From assembly GCA_021413825.1 (NCBI GenBank), contig JAIOPQ010000083.1:28460-92459 (forward strand): 64,000 bases of DNA. Reading direction: 5' to 3'. Shown in pieces: positions 46,953 through 56,755 of the stretch; the first letter of the stretch is position 1, and the number at the start of each line of letters is the position of its first letter. The stretch comes from Spirochaetia bacterium (GTDB lineage Bacteria; Spirochaetota; Leptospiria; Leptospirales; Leptonemataceae). A program made the position numbers and the translations under genes. Under the pieces are notes generated by a model. It was not told where the DNA came from and did not search any database. It saw nothing but the letters and a program-made list of their open reading frames with translations.

Positions 46953-49553
46953 TTACTGGAAATCGGTCTGACGACTCAGATCTTCTTTCCGTTCCTGGCG
47001 ACCATTGGAGACGTGCAAATCGCACGTTTCTTCAGGTTTACGGATGGAGGCAAAAAATTCGGTCATAACTGGGCAATGCGGACCGGCAATTTTTCCGGTT
47101 TCTTTGCAAATACGCACCCGTTCTGCGGCCGGAGAGAACACATAGCTGCCGTTAGGTGCAAAACCACTTCTTTGAGCAATCCGGCCAAATAACGGACCGG
47201 CCAGGCGGGCTCCCATTCCACCACTCATAGAATAACTCTGGTTATCATACCCAACCCAGACAGCCGCTGACAATCCAGGAACAGCCCCTACGAACCAAGC
47301 GTCTCTGTAGTCATTGGTTGTTCCGGTTTTTCCCATCAGGAGGCCCGGATAAACGCCAGCATTGGAAAATCGGGCCGAGTCTTTGAGCATACTCGACATT
47401 ACTTCAGCCACATCGCCGGGAATTGCTCTGGAAGAAACCTCGAGCCTGGTTCCGAATTCATCGCGATTTCCGCCATCGTACAGAATCTTTCCTTGCGCGT
47501 CCTTGATCTTCAGGATCAAGTATGGACGCCGAACAGTCCCGTTATCCGCAAACGCCCCAAAAGCCACTGCCATTTCAAGGGGAGACATTTCAAGCGATCC
47601 GATCGCAATGGTTTCATCCATGCGGAATCTATGATTGTACACATCAGAATCCTGGAAAAAGAACTTCTTGAACTGCTCTGACAGACGCGGCAATCCTACG
47701 GCGCGGCCAACTAGAATCGCAGGAACATTCCTCGATTGCGCCAGTGCGTCGCGCGCCGATATTTTACCCTGGTATTCGCCCGTGATATTCTCGGGCAGCC
47801 AGAATTCTTTTTTACCTTCGCCGCCCTGGAATACAAAAACAGGGGAGTCGTCCAGACGAGTCGCCGCTGTGATCTCCCCGGATTCTATCCCCGCCGAATA
47901 AATGATTGGCTTGATCGCGCTTCCTGTCTGCCTGCGCATCCTAAATGCCCGATTGATTTGATTATCCCGGCGGAAACTGCGCCCACCCTGCATGAAAAGC
48001 ACGGCACCTGACCTGGGATCCACGCCGATGGCCGCCGCCTGCAACACAGTGTCAGAAGTCTTTCCAGACAAATCTGATGTTGGCATACCGAAAATAACCG
48101 CACCCAGGCCCTGGCGCATATACTCGTCCGTCAAAGCACGCTTGAGGGAATCAGTTTCCGAAAGCGCAGGTCCACCTTTTCTAACCGGAGGAAAATTTCT
48201 CTGCGCTCCCAGAAGGAATTCAGCAGTAACGGAAGTGGCAGCAAGCTGAAGTCCGGCATCAATTGTAGTTTCTACGGTGAGGCCTGCACCGAATTCGCTT
48301 TGCGCTCCAATCAACTCACGAATCTGCATCCTAACATGCTCTGCAATATACGGGGCTGTATCTTCGCGATTTCCAAAGACCGTCTCGCTTGGACTGCGCG
48401 ATGGGTTGGAAAGCATCGCATTCTTCTGACTCGTGTATACCTCTTCGCTGATATTTGCTGCAAGAGGAAACCCTTCGCGTTTCATACGGGAAAAAACAAC
48501 ATCCATTTTACGTTCTAAGCGATCCGGATATCGAATCGGAGAAAACTGTTCTGGTGCTGAGGGAAGACAAACAATCGCAAGCATTTGAGCAAAATTGAGT
48601 TCGCCCGGAGATTTCAAAAAATAGAAACGAGCCGCATTGTCTACGCCGACTGCCCCATGCCCAAGATATACATGATTCATGTATGCAGTTAGTATGGCTT
48701 CTTTAGAAAGATGGCTCTCAAGGTAGTACGCAAGCGAGGTCTCACGCAACTTCCTAAACAAGGTTTTCTGTCTTGCGCGCAGCAAAATTCTCCCGAGTTG
48801 CTGGGTGATTGTTGAACCACCCTGCAAATAGCCGAAAGAAATGACGTTATACGCTGCTGCACGAATCACGGAAGTCCAATGCACACCTCCATGTCGGTAG
48901 AATTGCTGATCCTCTGTGAAGATAAGCATACTCTTCAGGTCCGCTGGAATTTGATTTGCTTTTAGGTTGCCTGTCTTATGCGAAAATAGTTCAGCGATTA
49001 GCGTTCCATTTCTATCGAGGATCCGGTTTTCAGTGACTGAGTCCAGGCCTGAAAGGAATGTATCGCCGCCTTCAGGCAAGAAAACGGCAGGCATAAGCAT
49101 CAAAGCCACAAACAACAAGATGGGAATGGCGGCTAACGTTGCTCCAAGCAGCATGAAACCGCGAGGTGAAATATTCGCAATTCGCTCAGTGATGTTTCCT
49201 ATTACCGATGACCCTGGCCTGGACGCTGGCCCTTTGAGCCAGAAAGTCGGGAAATTCCAGCTCGGTTTTCTTGTTGGACCGGGATTTGATCGGGGCTCGT
49301 GACTGCGTTCGAAGTTAAAGGTAGTTACACCTTTACCTTTTGGTTCTGCCTGAACCTCCGCGGAGAGAGAAGGCTCCCGATCCAGGGCCCCTGTTCGATT
49401 GTCAAAGTAGTTGATGTTTCCGCAATGCGGGCAGGCCGCCTTGTGGATTCGTCTGACCTTTACCTGGATCGTAACGCGATATCGGTTCTTGCAGGACGGG
49501 CAAGAATGGACGAACTTTCGCTGGTCATTTGAGACGGAGGAGTCGTGCAGCAT
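46953..49553 (-). CDS. class A penicillin-binding protein with N-terminal zinc ribbon
   Basis: An 866-residue bifunctional peptidoglycan synthase (PBP1A/1C-like). Unusually, the cytoplasmic N-terminus carries a zinc ribbon: CPSC (C18, C21) and CPHC (C41, C44). After a linker and one membrane helix (about 133-158) come the GT51 transglycosylase (TEDQQFYRHGGVHW, GGSTITQQL, SKEAILTAYMNHVYLG) and the transpeptidase (SAIK in TGSAIKPI near 545, SRN, and KTGTTNDYRDAW near 741). The ORF is long and intact. The start overlaps the upstream amidohydrolase stop by 29 bases. Confidence 0.92.
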   Translation of the reverse strand: MLHDSSVSNDQRKFVHSCPSCKNRYRVTIQVKVRRIHKAACPHCGNINYFDNRTGALDREPSLSAEVQAEPKGKGVTTFNFERSHEPRSNPGPTRKPSWNFPTFWLKGPASRPGSSVIGNITERIANISPRGFMLLGATLAAIPILLFVALMLMPAVFLPEGGDTFLSGLDSVTENRILDRNGTLIAELFSHKTGNLKANQIPADLKSMLIFTEDQQFYRHGGVHWTSVIRAAAYNVISFGYLQGGSTITQQLGRILLRARQKTLFRKLRETSLAYYLESHLSKEAILTAYMNHVYLGHGAVGVDNAARFYFLKSPGELNFAQMLAIVCLPSAPEQFSPIRYPDRLERKMDVVFSRMKREGFPLAANISEEVYTSQKNAMLSNPSRSPSETVFGNREDTAPYIAEHVRMQIRELIGAQSEFGAGLTVETTIDAGLQLAATSVTAEFLLGAQRNFPPVRKGGPALSETDSLKRALTDEYMRQGLGAVIFGMPTSDLSGKTSDTVLQAAAIGVDPRSGAVLFMQGGRSFRRDNQINRAFRMRRQTGSAIKPIIYSAGIESGEITAATRLDDSPVFVFQGGEGKKEFWLPENITGEYQGKISARDALAQSRNVPAILVGRAVGLPRLSEQFKKFFFQDSDVYNHRFRMDETIAIGSLEMSPLEMAVAFGAFADNGTVRRPYLILKIKDAQGKILYDGGNRDEFGTRLEVSSRAIPGDVAEVMSSMLKDSARFSNAGVYPGLLMGKTGTTNDYRDAWFVGAVPGLSAAVWVGYDNQSYSMSGGMGARLAGPLFGRIAQRSGFAPNGSYVFSPAAERVRICKETGKIAGPHCPVMTEFFASIRKPEETCDLHVSNGRQERKEDLSRQTDFQ

Positions 49554-50697
49554 TTGTATAGTAGATTTTCTTTAAGACGGGATCTGGCAGATGCACTCCA
49601 TATATCTTCCACACTCCTTTTCGGTTTCCCCCGGCCGGATAATAATCGAAATATTCATCGGAAGTTTCAAGGAATCGCCAGTAGATTTTGATCTTCTTGT
49701 AATCCGGCAGGCCGTCTGTGCCAAACAGAATTCTGTCCTGGTATTTGATTAAGAATTCGCGCGCCGCAAAGGGTTGCCGGCCAAGTTCGTCGATTCGTTG
49801 CGCAATATCCAGGGAAACGTTGGGATTCGTGTCAAGCAAGGATGCGGCACGCTTTAAGTTATGCGCCAATTCGCCAAAGTGCAACGCGACAAATGTAACG
49901 TCCTTTCGTCGTTTAAACAAGCGCTCGCGTTGCGCCAAGATTTCATCCAGCTTTGGTAGATCGGGAGAATCAAACGACCACTCCGGGCGGCGCCCCAGTT
50001 CGTCAAAACGCTCATTGAATTGATTCACCGGACGAAAGAACGCAGGTGGGTCGGCCGTATGGATTGCTACCAGTAGCTTGTATTTGGCGCAAACGTCCCA
50101 GACCGGATCAAGCCTCGGATCGTCCATGGCAAGCAACTTGCCATCGGGTGTTTTTTCGATCAGGCCAAAATTCTTCCACAGCTTAACGCCGCGCACACCG
50201 GCCTTTGCTATCTCTTCAAGATCCTTTGCCATCCCAACGCCAAAGTCATCCGTTTTAGCTTCTCGCAGATGCTTCCAATTAAAACCAACAAAGTGAATTA
50301 CATTGTCCTGGTGCGTCTTTTCTACTAGCTTCTGATACTCCTTCAAAGTCGAAGTGAACAACGCCAGATCAATAAAGTATTTTATGCCACCCTTTTGCAT
50401 CTGAGCGGCCAGGTCCTCAGGCGGACCGCCAAATCGATCCGCGAAGAGGTGGCCATGAAACTCAATTACATCAAACTTGGGACGTGCCGGTTCAGTTACG
50501 CTGACGGGAACCAATTCCGGAGTCGGTTGAAACGACGAAAGATAGATGTCCTCAGGGACAGAGGAAAATTTGCTTCGCGCAGCACCAAACATGCTGAGCA
50601 CAGAAAGCTTGATTGTTTGTCTAATGGGTGCAAACGCCCAGAGAAAAAGAAAAACATAGGAAATCCCCAAAATCCAGATGAGGATTTTTCTCTTCAC
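49525..50697 (-). CDS. membrane-anchored amidohydrolase (TIM-barrel metal-dependent hydrolase)
   Basis: A 390-residue protein of the amidohydrolase_2 type. It starts with GTG overlapping the preceding stop (GTGA). One N-terminal membrane anchor ([18 protein letters not shown]) is followed by the barrel: [13 protein letters not shown] (the first metal site reads HGH instead of the usual HxH with DxH), [20 protein letters not shown] and FGTDGLPDY with the final metal Asp. It is coupled to the penicillin-binding protein gene, so an envelope substrate is possible. Substrate unknown. Confidence 0.82.
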   Translation of the reverse strand: MKRKILIWILGISYVFLFLWAFAPIRQTIKLSVLSMFGAARSKFSSVPEDIYLSSFQPTPELVPVSVTEPARPKFDVIEFHGHLFADRFGGPPEDLAAQMQKGGIKYFIDLALFTSTLKEYQKLVEKTHQDNVIHFVGFNWKHLREAKTDDFGVGMAKDLEEIAKAGVRGVKLWKNFGLIEKTPDGKLLAMDDPRLDPVWDVCAKYKLLVAIHTADPPAFFRPVNQFNERFDELGRRPEWSFDSPDLPKLDEILAQRERLFKRRKDVTFVALHFGELAHNLKRAASLLDTNPNVSLDIAQRIDELGRQPFAAREFLIKYQDRILFGTDGLPDYKKIKIYWRFLETSDEYFDYYPAGGNRKGVWKIYGVHLPDPVLKKIYYTNAARLLRLK

Positions 50698-50909
50698 TTC
50701 AGTTCGCCTTCAGCGGCCGCAATAGCGGACATAAAATCCTTGTACTGATCGGGCTTGATCGCTACCCCTTTCTGAGTGGGCTTATATTCGCCTGTGGTTT
50801 TGTCCGTATACCAGACGCGAACATTGAGATATTTTTGACCCTTGTATTCTGAAACCTCGACGCGAATGATTTCACCCCCGCCCTTTTCGATGTCTTTTAT
50901 CGTTGGCAT
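50694..50909 (-). CDS. PC4/p15-like single-stranded DNA-binding protein
   Basis: A 71-residue member of the transcriptional coactivator p15 (PC4) family, small ssDNA-binding proteins found in some bacteria. The core is [19 protein letters not shown] followed by [17 protein letters not shown] strong AAAGGAG site precedes the ATG. The stop overlaps the amidohydrolase start. Divergent from rpmB with 52 bases between starts. Confidence 0.85.
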   Translation of the reverse strand: MPTIKDIEKGGGEIIRVEVSEYKGQKYLNVRVWYTDKTTGEYKPTQKGVAIKPDQYKDFMSAIAAAEGELK

Positions 50910-50961
50910 GGTTTACTCCTTTTCGAATTGACCGCAGACTTTTCCGTAGAACATTGGCCCC

Positions 50962-51261
50962 ATGGCGCGCAGATGTCAATTATCCGGTAAGCAATCAGGC
51001 TTCGGAGCTCAAGTTTCCCACTCTCATCGAGTAACCAAGCGGAAATTCAAGGTAAACCTCGTTTCTCGTAGAGTATTCCTCGAAGATGAAAATCGCTGGG
51101 TAAAACTGAGAATTTCAGCCAGAATGCTGCGTACCCTCAATAAAAAAGGTCCCAAAGCAATCATCAAGAAATATAAGATGGATCCGTCTGTTTTGAAAGC
51201 TGCAAAAGTGCTTGGATCCGTAGCTGCCCCAGCCGCTCCAAAAGTAACAGCCGCCGCTTAA
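50962..51261 (+). CDS. rpmB: 50S ribosomal protein L28
   Basis: A 99-residue L28. The N-terminal [20 protein letters not shown] and the [17 protein letters not shown] segment are characteristic. The C-terminus is extended by an Ala/Pro-rich tail ([15 protein letters not shown]). No Shine-Dalgarno sequence is visible before the ATG. rpmG is not adjacent. The stop codon lies in the loop of a GC-rich hairpin. Confidence 0.95.
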   Translation: MARRCQLSGKQSGFGAQVSHSHRVTKRKFKVNLVSRRVFLEDENRWVKLRISARMLRTLNKKGPKAIIKKYKMDPSVLKAAKVLGSVAAPAAPKVTAAA

Positions 51262-51270
51262 ATAGCGGCG
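51252..51270 (+). terminator. hairpin enclosing the rpmB stop codon
   Basis: CGCCGC (51252-51257) and GCGGCG (51265-51270) form a perfect 6-bp stem with a 7-nt loop holding the TAA stop of rpmB. No T-run follows. Confidence 0.4.
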
Positions 51271-51415
51271 CACGTCCCACTTCAGGGATTTCACTCACTC
51301 TCTTAGAACTGCGTACCCAGGATGGCCTCAAGGGTCACGAGCCCGCTCATGTTACCCTGCCGCTTTCGCATTCACCCAGGTGCCAGGGTTGCAAGCAGCC
51401 TACCTGGAGATGGAA

Positions 51416-52213
51416 TTACTTCTTAAGGGCGTTCTTCATACGCATGAGTTTGCCACGCAGGCGCATAATTGCCTTGGTATGAAGCTGTGAAATGCGGCTT
51501 TCTGTAACTTCCAGCACCTCACCAATTTCTTTGAGGGTCAGATCCTCATAGTAGTAGAGTACAATTACCTTTTTCTCTTTGTCGGGCAGATGGCGGATGG
51601 CTTCAACAATTACGCTCTTGATTTCTTCCCTTTCGATCAATGAATCAGGGTTCAGATTGGCGGGCGATTCCAATGTCTCCATGAAGGAGACTTCATCGTT
51701 ATCATCACCAAGGTACCAGATGTCATTGAGCGAAACGATGCTTGTGCCGGAAATTTTTGTGAGCAGGGATTGTAGTTCGTCCACAGATATGCCCAGTTCT
51801 TTGGCGATATCTTCATCTTCCACTGTGTGCCCAAGTTTGTTCTCAAGCATTGCAATGGTCTCTTCAACCTGACGAGCTTTCTGTCTAATCGACCTTGGAA
51901 TCCAGTCAATACTGCGCAATTCATCAAAGATCGCGCCGCGTATACGCGTCATTGCGTAGGTTTTGAACTTAATATCACGGTCCGGGTCGAATTTTTCAAT
52001 TGCATCCAGCAATCCAAACGATCCGTAGCTTACCAGATCATCAAATTCCACATTCTGCGGCATTCCAATAGCGACTTTACCAGCCACGTATTTTACAAGA
52101 GGGGCATATTTTTCGGCCAGGAAGTCGCGCACCTCGCGAATGGCCTCTCTGCGATATCTGCGCCAGAGCTCGGTTTCGTCTGAATCTTTGTACTTATCCC
52201 AGAGTCTGGACAT
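51416..52213 (-). CDS. fliA: flagellar RNA polymerase sigma factor FliA/WhiG
   Basis: A 265-residue sigma-28 family protein directing late flagellar and motility genes. Region 2 has [21 protein letters not shown] and [19 protein letters not shown]; region 3 is [16 protein letters not shown]; region 4.2 is [20 protein letters not shown]. This is the WhiG branch used by spirochaetes. It is the last gene of flhF-flhG-orf-fliA. No FlgM anti-sigma gene is in the window. Confidence 0.95.
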   Translation of the reverse strand: MSRLWDKYKDSDETELWRRYRREAIREVRDFLAEKYAPLVKYVAGKVAIGMPQNVEFDDLVSYGSFGLLDAIEKFDPDRDIKFKTYAMTRIRGAIFDELRSIDWIPRSIRQKARQVEETIAMLENKLGHTVEDEDIAKELGISVDELQSLLTKISGTSIVSLNDIWYLGDDNDEVSFMETLESPANLNPDSLIEREEIKSVIVEAIRHLPDKEKKVIVLYYYEDLTLKEIGEVLEVTESRISQLHTKAIMRLRGKLMRMKNALKK

Positions 52214-52264
52214 AATACGTCACCATGGAGCTAGTTTTGCAGAGTAGCAAGCAAAACATGCTTT

Positions 52265-52753
52265 TCATTTGTCATCCTTGGCCAGGAGGGTTCGGATCGC
52301 CGCTGCTATCAATTTAGGCTCATTTTTGATTTTCACTTTATTGACTACGATGTGATCGCCGTACACGCCCGCGCTTCCGCTCGAACTAGCATTTGCGGCC
52401 GGAGATGCTACTGTTCCAGTGGTGGTATGTCCGGCAAGAGTATTTGGAACGGTGTCGTCTGCGGTCACTTCGCCGTCAGGAATAGCGATGGAATCCACAC
52501 CATCGTCAGCGTAGCTATCGCTCATGACTTCTGAGCGCATCGGTGCCTGATTATCAAGAATTGCAAATAGTTCAGGCACGCGTTGCTCTAGAAATTTGCA
52601 GACTCCGGCTCCAATTGCGGCCGAAACGAGCGTGCAAATCAAAGCTGTGACAAGGATGTTTGTGGGCCGATTCCCGCCGATGAAGCCAAATGCCAGGGAA
52701 ATAATAAGCCCGGCGATTGCGAATCCTGCGGCGAATTTTAGAAGTAAGCCCAT
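52265..52753 (-). CDS. membrane protein of the flagellar regulatory operon
   Basis: A 162-residue protein with two N-terminal membrane helices (LLKFAAGFAIAGLIISLAFG and ILVTALICTLVSAAIGAGVC), a disordered acidic/Ser-Gly linker and a short C-terminal basic helix (NKVKIKNEPKLIAAAIRTLL). It sits 12 bases after flhG and 51 bases before fliA. Conservation of a small protein at this position suggests a role in flagellar placement or assembly, but I can assign no function. Confidence 0.75.
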   Translation of the reverse strand: MGLLLKFAAGFAIAGLIISLAFGFIGGNRPTNILVTALICTLVSAAIGAGVCKFLEQRVPELFAILDNQAPMRSEVMSDSYADDGVDSIAIPDGEVTADDTVPNTLAGHTTTGTVASPAANASSSGSAGVYGDHIVVNKVKIKNEPKLIAAAIRTLLAKDDK

Positions 52754-52765
52754 TGGTTCAGGGCA

Positions 52766-53698
52766 TCAGTCTTCTTTGCCGCGAAAATTGAAGATCTTCT
52801 GAAAGAAGCCATAGATGCCAGCGGCGTCTTCCTCAAGCGGCGCATTAACGAGCCTGGCTGCAATGTGTTTGATGCAGGCACTACTCTTTGCGTTAGGATA
52901 AAGTACAACATAGGGACGCTGACTGCGGATACTTTTCTGCACTGCAGCCTCTTCAAAGATAAACCCAAGATTCTCGACTCTGGCCTTCAAAAATTGATTG
53001 GATATACTTATTAATCGATCTGCGACGAGCTTGGCTTCGCCTGCATCGGGGACACGATTTACGATCAATTTGATTTTTCCGTTAGGGCCGTGTGAAACTA
53101 CACTCTTGATCATTCCGTACGCGTCTGTAATCGCTGTTGGCTCAGGAGTTGTTATAACCAGGATATCATCAGCTGGAAGCACGAGTCCGATTACATTCGC
53201 ACCAACGCCTGCGCCCGTATCTACTACAAGGATGTCATATCCGCCAATTTCCTGTAACCCCTCGAGGAAATTCTCGCGCTGTTGTTCATTCAGATTGGCA
53301 AGCTGGGAAATTCCGTTTGCCCCGGCAATAATGTCGATTCCATACGAAGTATGAATGATAATTTCGCTGAGTTTCTTACGCCCCTTAAGGACCTCGTAGA
53401 TGTTATGCTCCGGAATAATCCCAAGCAGTACGTTGATATTTGCAAGACCCAGATCTCCGTCAAAGAGGAGAACTTTCTTTCCTGCGCGGGCAAGGCTTAT
53501 AGCCAGGTTTACAGAAACGGTTGTTTTGCCGACCCCGCCCTTCCCCGAAGTTACAGAAATAATTTTTGTCCGCTGCGGGGTCACTGATGTAGCTTCCTGC
53601 ATTTCCTGCTCCCCGGATCCCCTTTCAAGTACAGCGGTTCCGCGGTCCATTTGCCGCGCAATCTTGCGCAAATTCGTGGCCTGGTCCAACTGATCCAT
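52766..53698 (-). CDS. flhG: flagellum site-determining protein FlhG (MinD/ParA ATPase)
   Basis: A 310-residue MinD-like ATPase that sets flagellar number with FlhF. The N-terminal DQATNLR (about 5-11) matches the DQAxxLR helix that stimulates FlhF GTPase. The deviant Walker A is SVTSGKGGVGKTTVS, followed by LLFDGDLGLANI and VVDTGAGVG. The ATG at 53698 has AAAGG upstream, two bases after the flhF stop; an upstream in-frame TTG at 53704 would overlap flhF. Confidence 0.93.
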   Translation of the reverse strand: MDQLDQATNLRKIARQMDRGTAVLERGSGEQEMQEATSVTPQRTKIISVTSGKGGVGKTTVSVNLAISLARAGKKVLLFDGDLGLANINVLLGIIPEHNIYEVLKGRKKLSEIIIHTSYGIDIIAGANGISQLANLNEQQRENFLEGLQEIGGYDILVVDTGAGVGANVIGLVLPADDILVITTPEPTAITDAYGMIKSVVSHGPNGKIKLIVNRVPDAGEAKLVADRLISISNQFLKARVENLGFIFEEAAVQKSIRSQRPYVVLYPNAKSSACIKHIAARLVNAPLEEDAAGIYGFFQKIFNFRGKED

Positions 53699-53700
53699 AA

Positions 53701-54894
53701 TCAACCTTTTGACGCGGCGTCTTTCCTCAATATCATCCTCGCAAGATCATCTGGTTGTGGGCCAATAAGATCTGCAGGAACGTCCTGACCGTTCGTACAA
53801 AACGAAAACGGTCTGTTGATCTTATCGGCATACTCTACAAAACTACCTATAAATTCACTTTCGTCCAGTTTGGTCAAAAGGATTTTGTCGAATCCAATCC
53901 CTTCATACGCTTCAAATATGTGCTCCAGAGTCGATCCATCCGTGTTTGCGGAGAGAACCAGGTGCTTTTCCAGGCGCACAGAACACGATTCTGCCAGCTC
54001 TTTTAGCTCGCTCAGGCGCTTTCCATCTCTGTATCCAATTCCGGACGTATCTACCAGGATTAGCTCGGCTGGATCTTTTTCTGTGAGTTTACGAAATTCA
54101 TCTGCATTCAGCGGCGCGTGAAATGGCAGTTTCATTACGTCCGCATACATTTTCAGTTGCTGTGTGGCTGCCAGCCGGTATCGATCCAGACTGTAGAGCG
54201 ACACTTCGCGTTTTTCGTAAAAAAAATAGCGCGCGGCGAGCTTTGCAATACTGGTCGTTTTTCCCATTCCTGTTGGACCCATGAGCATGACCGCTTTGCA
54301 ATCACCGCGAGCAGGCGCAATATCCGGGACCGTGCGGATAATCTCCGCAAGTCGTTCAAGAGTCTTCTCTTCCACTTTTTGCAGATGATTTCTGTCATTC
54401 TTTGAAAGATTCCGATCAATATGATCGACCAGAGCATCTGCAAACGTCGCGCTAAAACGCGATTCGATGAGACGCTCCCGCAGACGCGTAATGTGGTGCG
54501 ATGGCTTTTCAGTTGGCGGGGCTATCTGTGGTTTGGTGGGAGCAATTGCAGCCTGTTCGATTACTGGCTGTGCTGAAACTTCCGGAAGTTCCGTCGCTGG
54601 TTTCGCCATTTGCTCACTTAGTTTACGAAGGAGTTCCTGGCGATTCACGCGTTCAAACTCTGGTAGGCGAACTTTCTTTTTCTCTCTTGAGCCAGCCGGT
54701 TGTGCCATTTCATGTGCTGCTTCCGGGACCATGTAGTGAATTTCATAGACCTTGCGGGAGAAGAGTCCGGTTCCGAGAACTCCACCCTCGTTCACTTCAC
54801 GCTGTTTGAGGAGCACTGCAGTCGAGCCGTGCTTTTCACGCATCTCTGACATCAGGCGGGCAATGCTTGCTCCTCGGAGGGTTTCGTATCTCAT
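53701..54894 (-). CDS. flhF: flagellar biosynthesis SRP-type GTPase FlhF
   Basis: A 397-residue SRP-GTPase that marks the flagellar pole. The variable basic B domain (about 1-120, Pro/Ala-rich linker) is followed by the N domain and G domain: G1 MGPTGMGKTTSIAKLA (about 210-225), DTSGIGYRDGK (G3) and LTKLDESEFIG (G4). Usually flhA lies upstream in spirochaetes; here flhF begins the operon and faces a divergent lipoprotein gene across 140 AT-rich bases. No ribosome site is seen before the ATG. Confidence 0.94.
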   Translation of the reverse strand: MRYETLRGASIARLMSEMREKHGSTAVLLKQREVNEGGVLGTGLFSRKVYEIHYMVPEAAHEMAQPAGSREKKKVRLPEFERVNRQELLRKLSEQMAKPATELPEVSAQPVIEQAAIAPTKPQIAPPTEKPSHHITRLRERLIESRFSATFADALVDHIDRNLSKNDRNHLQKVEEKTLERLAEIIRTVPDIAPARGDCKAVMLMGPTGMGKTTSIAKLAARYFFYEKREVSLYSLDRYRLAATQQLKMYADVMKLPFHAPLNADEFRKLTEKDPAELILVDTSGIGYRDGKRLSELKELAESCSVRLEKHLVLSANTDGSTLEHIFEAYEGIGFDKILLTKLDESEFIGSFVEYADKINRPFSFCTNGQDVPADLIGPQPDDLARMILRKDAASKG

Positions 54895-55034
54895 AAGATT
54901 TTTGTAGAATTATGTCACATTAGCCGGGATGGCAATTGTTTTTGTATTTTTCTGAGTCCTTTTATGGAAAAAAGGTCAATTCTGTTTGGATCGTTTTTTT
55001 ATTGTGCGTCATTCATGAATCCCAAACCTGAGTT

Positions 55035-55631
55035 GTGAGAACTCTGCTCCCGCTATTACTCCTCTTCTGCCTACTCCCGATTGCCTGCAAGAAGGGCCGT
55101 CCGGACACAGATAAGCCACCAATGTCTTTGCTACTCTGGGGCCAGGACAGAGGAAATGTTGAATCGCAGCTCAAGAAGGAGGGCTGGGATGTGGATAAGA
55201 CTGCGGAATATCTTCGCGCAACAGTTGGACCTGACAAAGAAAATGAAGGGCTTCCTGCTCCAGATGAAAGCCCTTACCAACTGACATTTTATTTTCAGAA
55301 CAATCGCTTGAATATCGTACAGATACAAATCCGTAACAGTCCTGAAAGAGTAAGCGAGTATGATAAGAATGCTATCAAACTCTTCAAGCTAACAACGCCT
55401 CTTTTGCAAAAGAGTTTGCCAGTCCGTACAACTGAAACTGGAAACAAAATCAAAGAAACACATACGCTATTTGACTCAGGGGAAATGTTTTTGAAAGTCT
55501 ACAAATCTCAGGTTGAAATCGCAGAGTCGCGTGTTGAAGATGTGCCTGATGAAATGGACGTGATGATATATTCCAAGAAAGAGAATGAAGGAATCACCGC
55601 TGAAGGCTTATTGAATCCTCAAGAAAACTGA
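55035..55631 (+). CDS. lipoprotein, 198 aa
   Basis: Starts with GTG. The signal LLPLLLLFCLLPIACKK gives a probable lipidated Cys18. The mature part has a beta-rich domain (YQLTFYFQNNRLNIVQIQIR) and an acidic C-terminus. It is read divergently from flhF and upstream of the aldolase gene. No family recognised. Confidence 0.68.
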   Translation: MRTLLPLLLLFCLLPIACKKGRPDTDKPPMSLLLWGQDRGNVESQLKKEGWDVDKTAEYLRATVGPDKENEGLPAPDESPYQLTFYFQNNRLNIVQIQIRNSPERVSEYDKNAIKLFKLTTPLLQKSLPVRTTETGNKIKETHTLFDSGEMFLKVYKSQVEIAESRVEDVPDEMDVMIYSKKENEGITAEGLLNPQEN

Positions 55632-55698
55632 GGACGAACATGACTGTTAGTTGAACTAATGTTTTTAGAAAAAAGATAACAAGCACAGGAGACAAGGG

Positions 55699-56754
55699 AT
55701 GGACGCAGCAAAACTCAGAGAACTACTCGGCGGAGACGCAGATAAGTATCTCAAACACACGGCAAAAGTATCAAAGGATCTGATTCATCTGCCGGGGCCT
55801 GATTTCGTAGATCGCATCTGGACTCATTCCGATAGGCATCCACAAGTTCTCCGGTCATTGCAGCAAATCTTCAGTCACGGTCGGCTGGGTGGAAGCGGCT
55901 ATGTTTCAATTCTCCCCGTTGATCAGGGCGTTGAACACAGCGGTGGCGCGTCGTTTGCCCCAAACCCAATGTACTTTGATCCTGAGAATATTGTCAAACT
56001 GGCGCTCGAAGGTGGCTGCAATGCGGTTTGCAGTACGTTCGGTGTGCTTGGAATGGTTTCGCGCAAGTACGCGCACAAAATTCCTTTTCTTGTAAAGATC
56101 AATCACAATGAATTCCTTAGCTATCCAAACAAATACGATCAGGTAATGTTTGGAACGGTCAAGGAAGCCTGGAACATGGGTGCTGTTGCTGTTGGTGCAA
56201 CCATTTACTTTGGTTCAGAAGAAAGCCGGCGCCAGATTGTTGAAGTCGCAGAAGCATTTGCGTACGCGCATGAACTGGGAATGGCAACGGTCCTCTGGTG
56301 CTACCTTCGTAATAACGCATTTAAGGTTGGTGACGTTGATTACCACACTTCAGCAGATTTAAGCTCACAAGGCAATCACCTGGGCGTTACAATCCAGGCT
56401 GATATCATCAAACAAAAACTTCCATCAAACAACGGCGGATATCTTGCAACCAAGCATGGTAAGACCCATCCAAAAGTTTATTCCGATTTGAGCACGGATC
56501 ATCCGATCGATCTAACTCGGTATCAAGTTCTTAACTGCTACATGGGGCGTGCTGGATTGATCAACTCTGGTGGGGAATCTAAAGGAGCTTCTGATCTTGC
56601 CGAAGCAGTGCATACTGCCGTAATTAATAAGCGAGCAGGTGGTATGGGACTCATCTCCGGTAGAAAAGCATTCCAGCGTCCATTCAAGGAAGGTATCGAT
56701 TTGTTACAGTCTATTCAAGATGTTTATTTGTCGAAAGACGTAACGATCGCTTAA
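55699..56754 (+). CDS. fbaB: class I fructose-bisphosphate aldolase (DhnA/FbaB type)
   Basis: A 351-residue aldolase of the archaeal-type class I family, splitting fructose 1,6-bisphosphate into glyceraldehyde 3-phosphate and dihydroxyacetone phosphate. Seen: [12 protein letters not shown] (about 70-81), [28 protein letters not shown], and the phosphate site [17 protein letters not shown] near the C-terminus (about 295-311). AGGAGA precedes the ATG. A TTG-started DedA gene follows after a 1-base gap. Confidence 0.93.
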   Translation: MDAAKLRELLGGDADKYLKHTAKVSKDLIHLPGPDFVDRIWTHSDRHPQVLRSLQQIFSHGRLGGSGYVSILPVDQGVEHSGGASFAPNPMYFDPENIVKLALEGGCNAVCSTFGVLGMVSRKYAHKIPFLVKINHNEFLSYPNKYDQVMFGTVKEAWNMGAVAVGATIYFGSEESRRQIVEVAEAFAYAHELGMATVLWCYLRNNAFKVGDVDYHTSADLSSQGNHLGVTIQADIIKQKLPSNNGGYLATKHGKTHPKVYSDLSTDHPIDLTRYQVLNCYMGRAGLINSGGESKGASDLAEAVHTAVINKRAGGMGLISGRKAFQRPFKEGIDLLQSIQDVYLSKDVTIA

Positions 56755-56755
56755 G

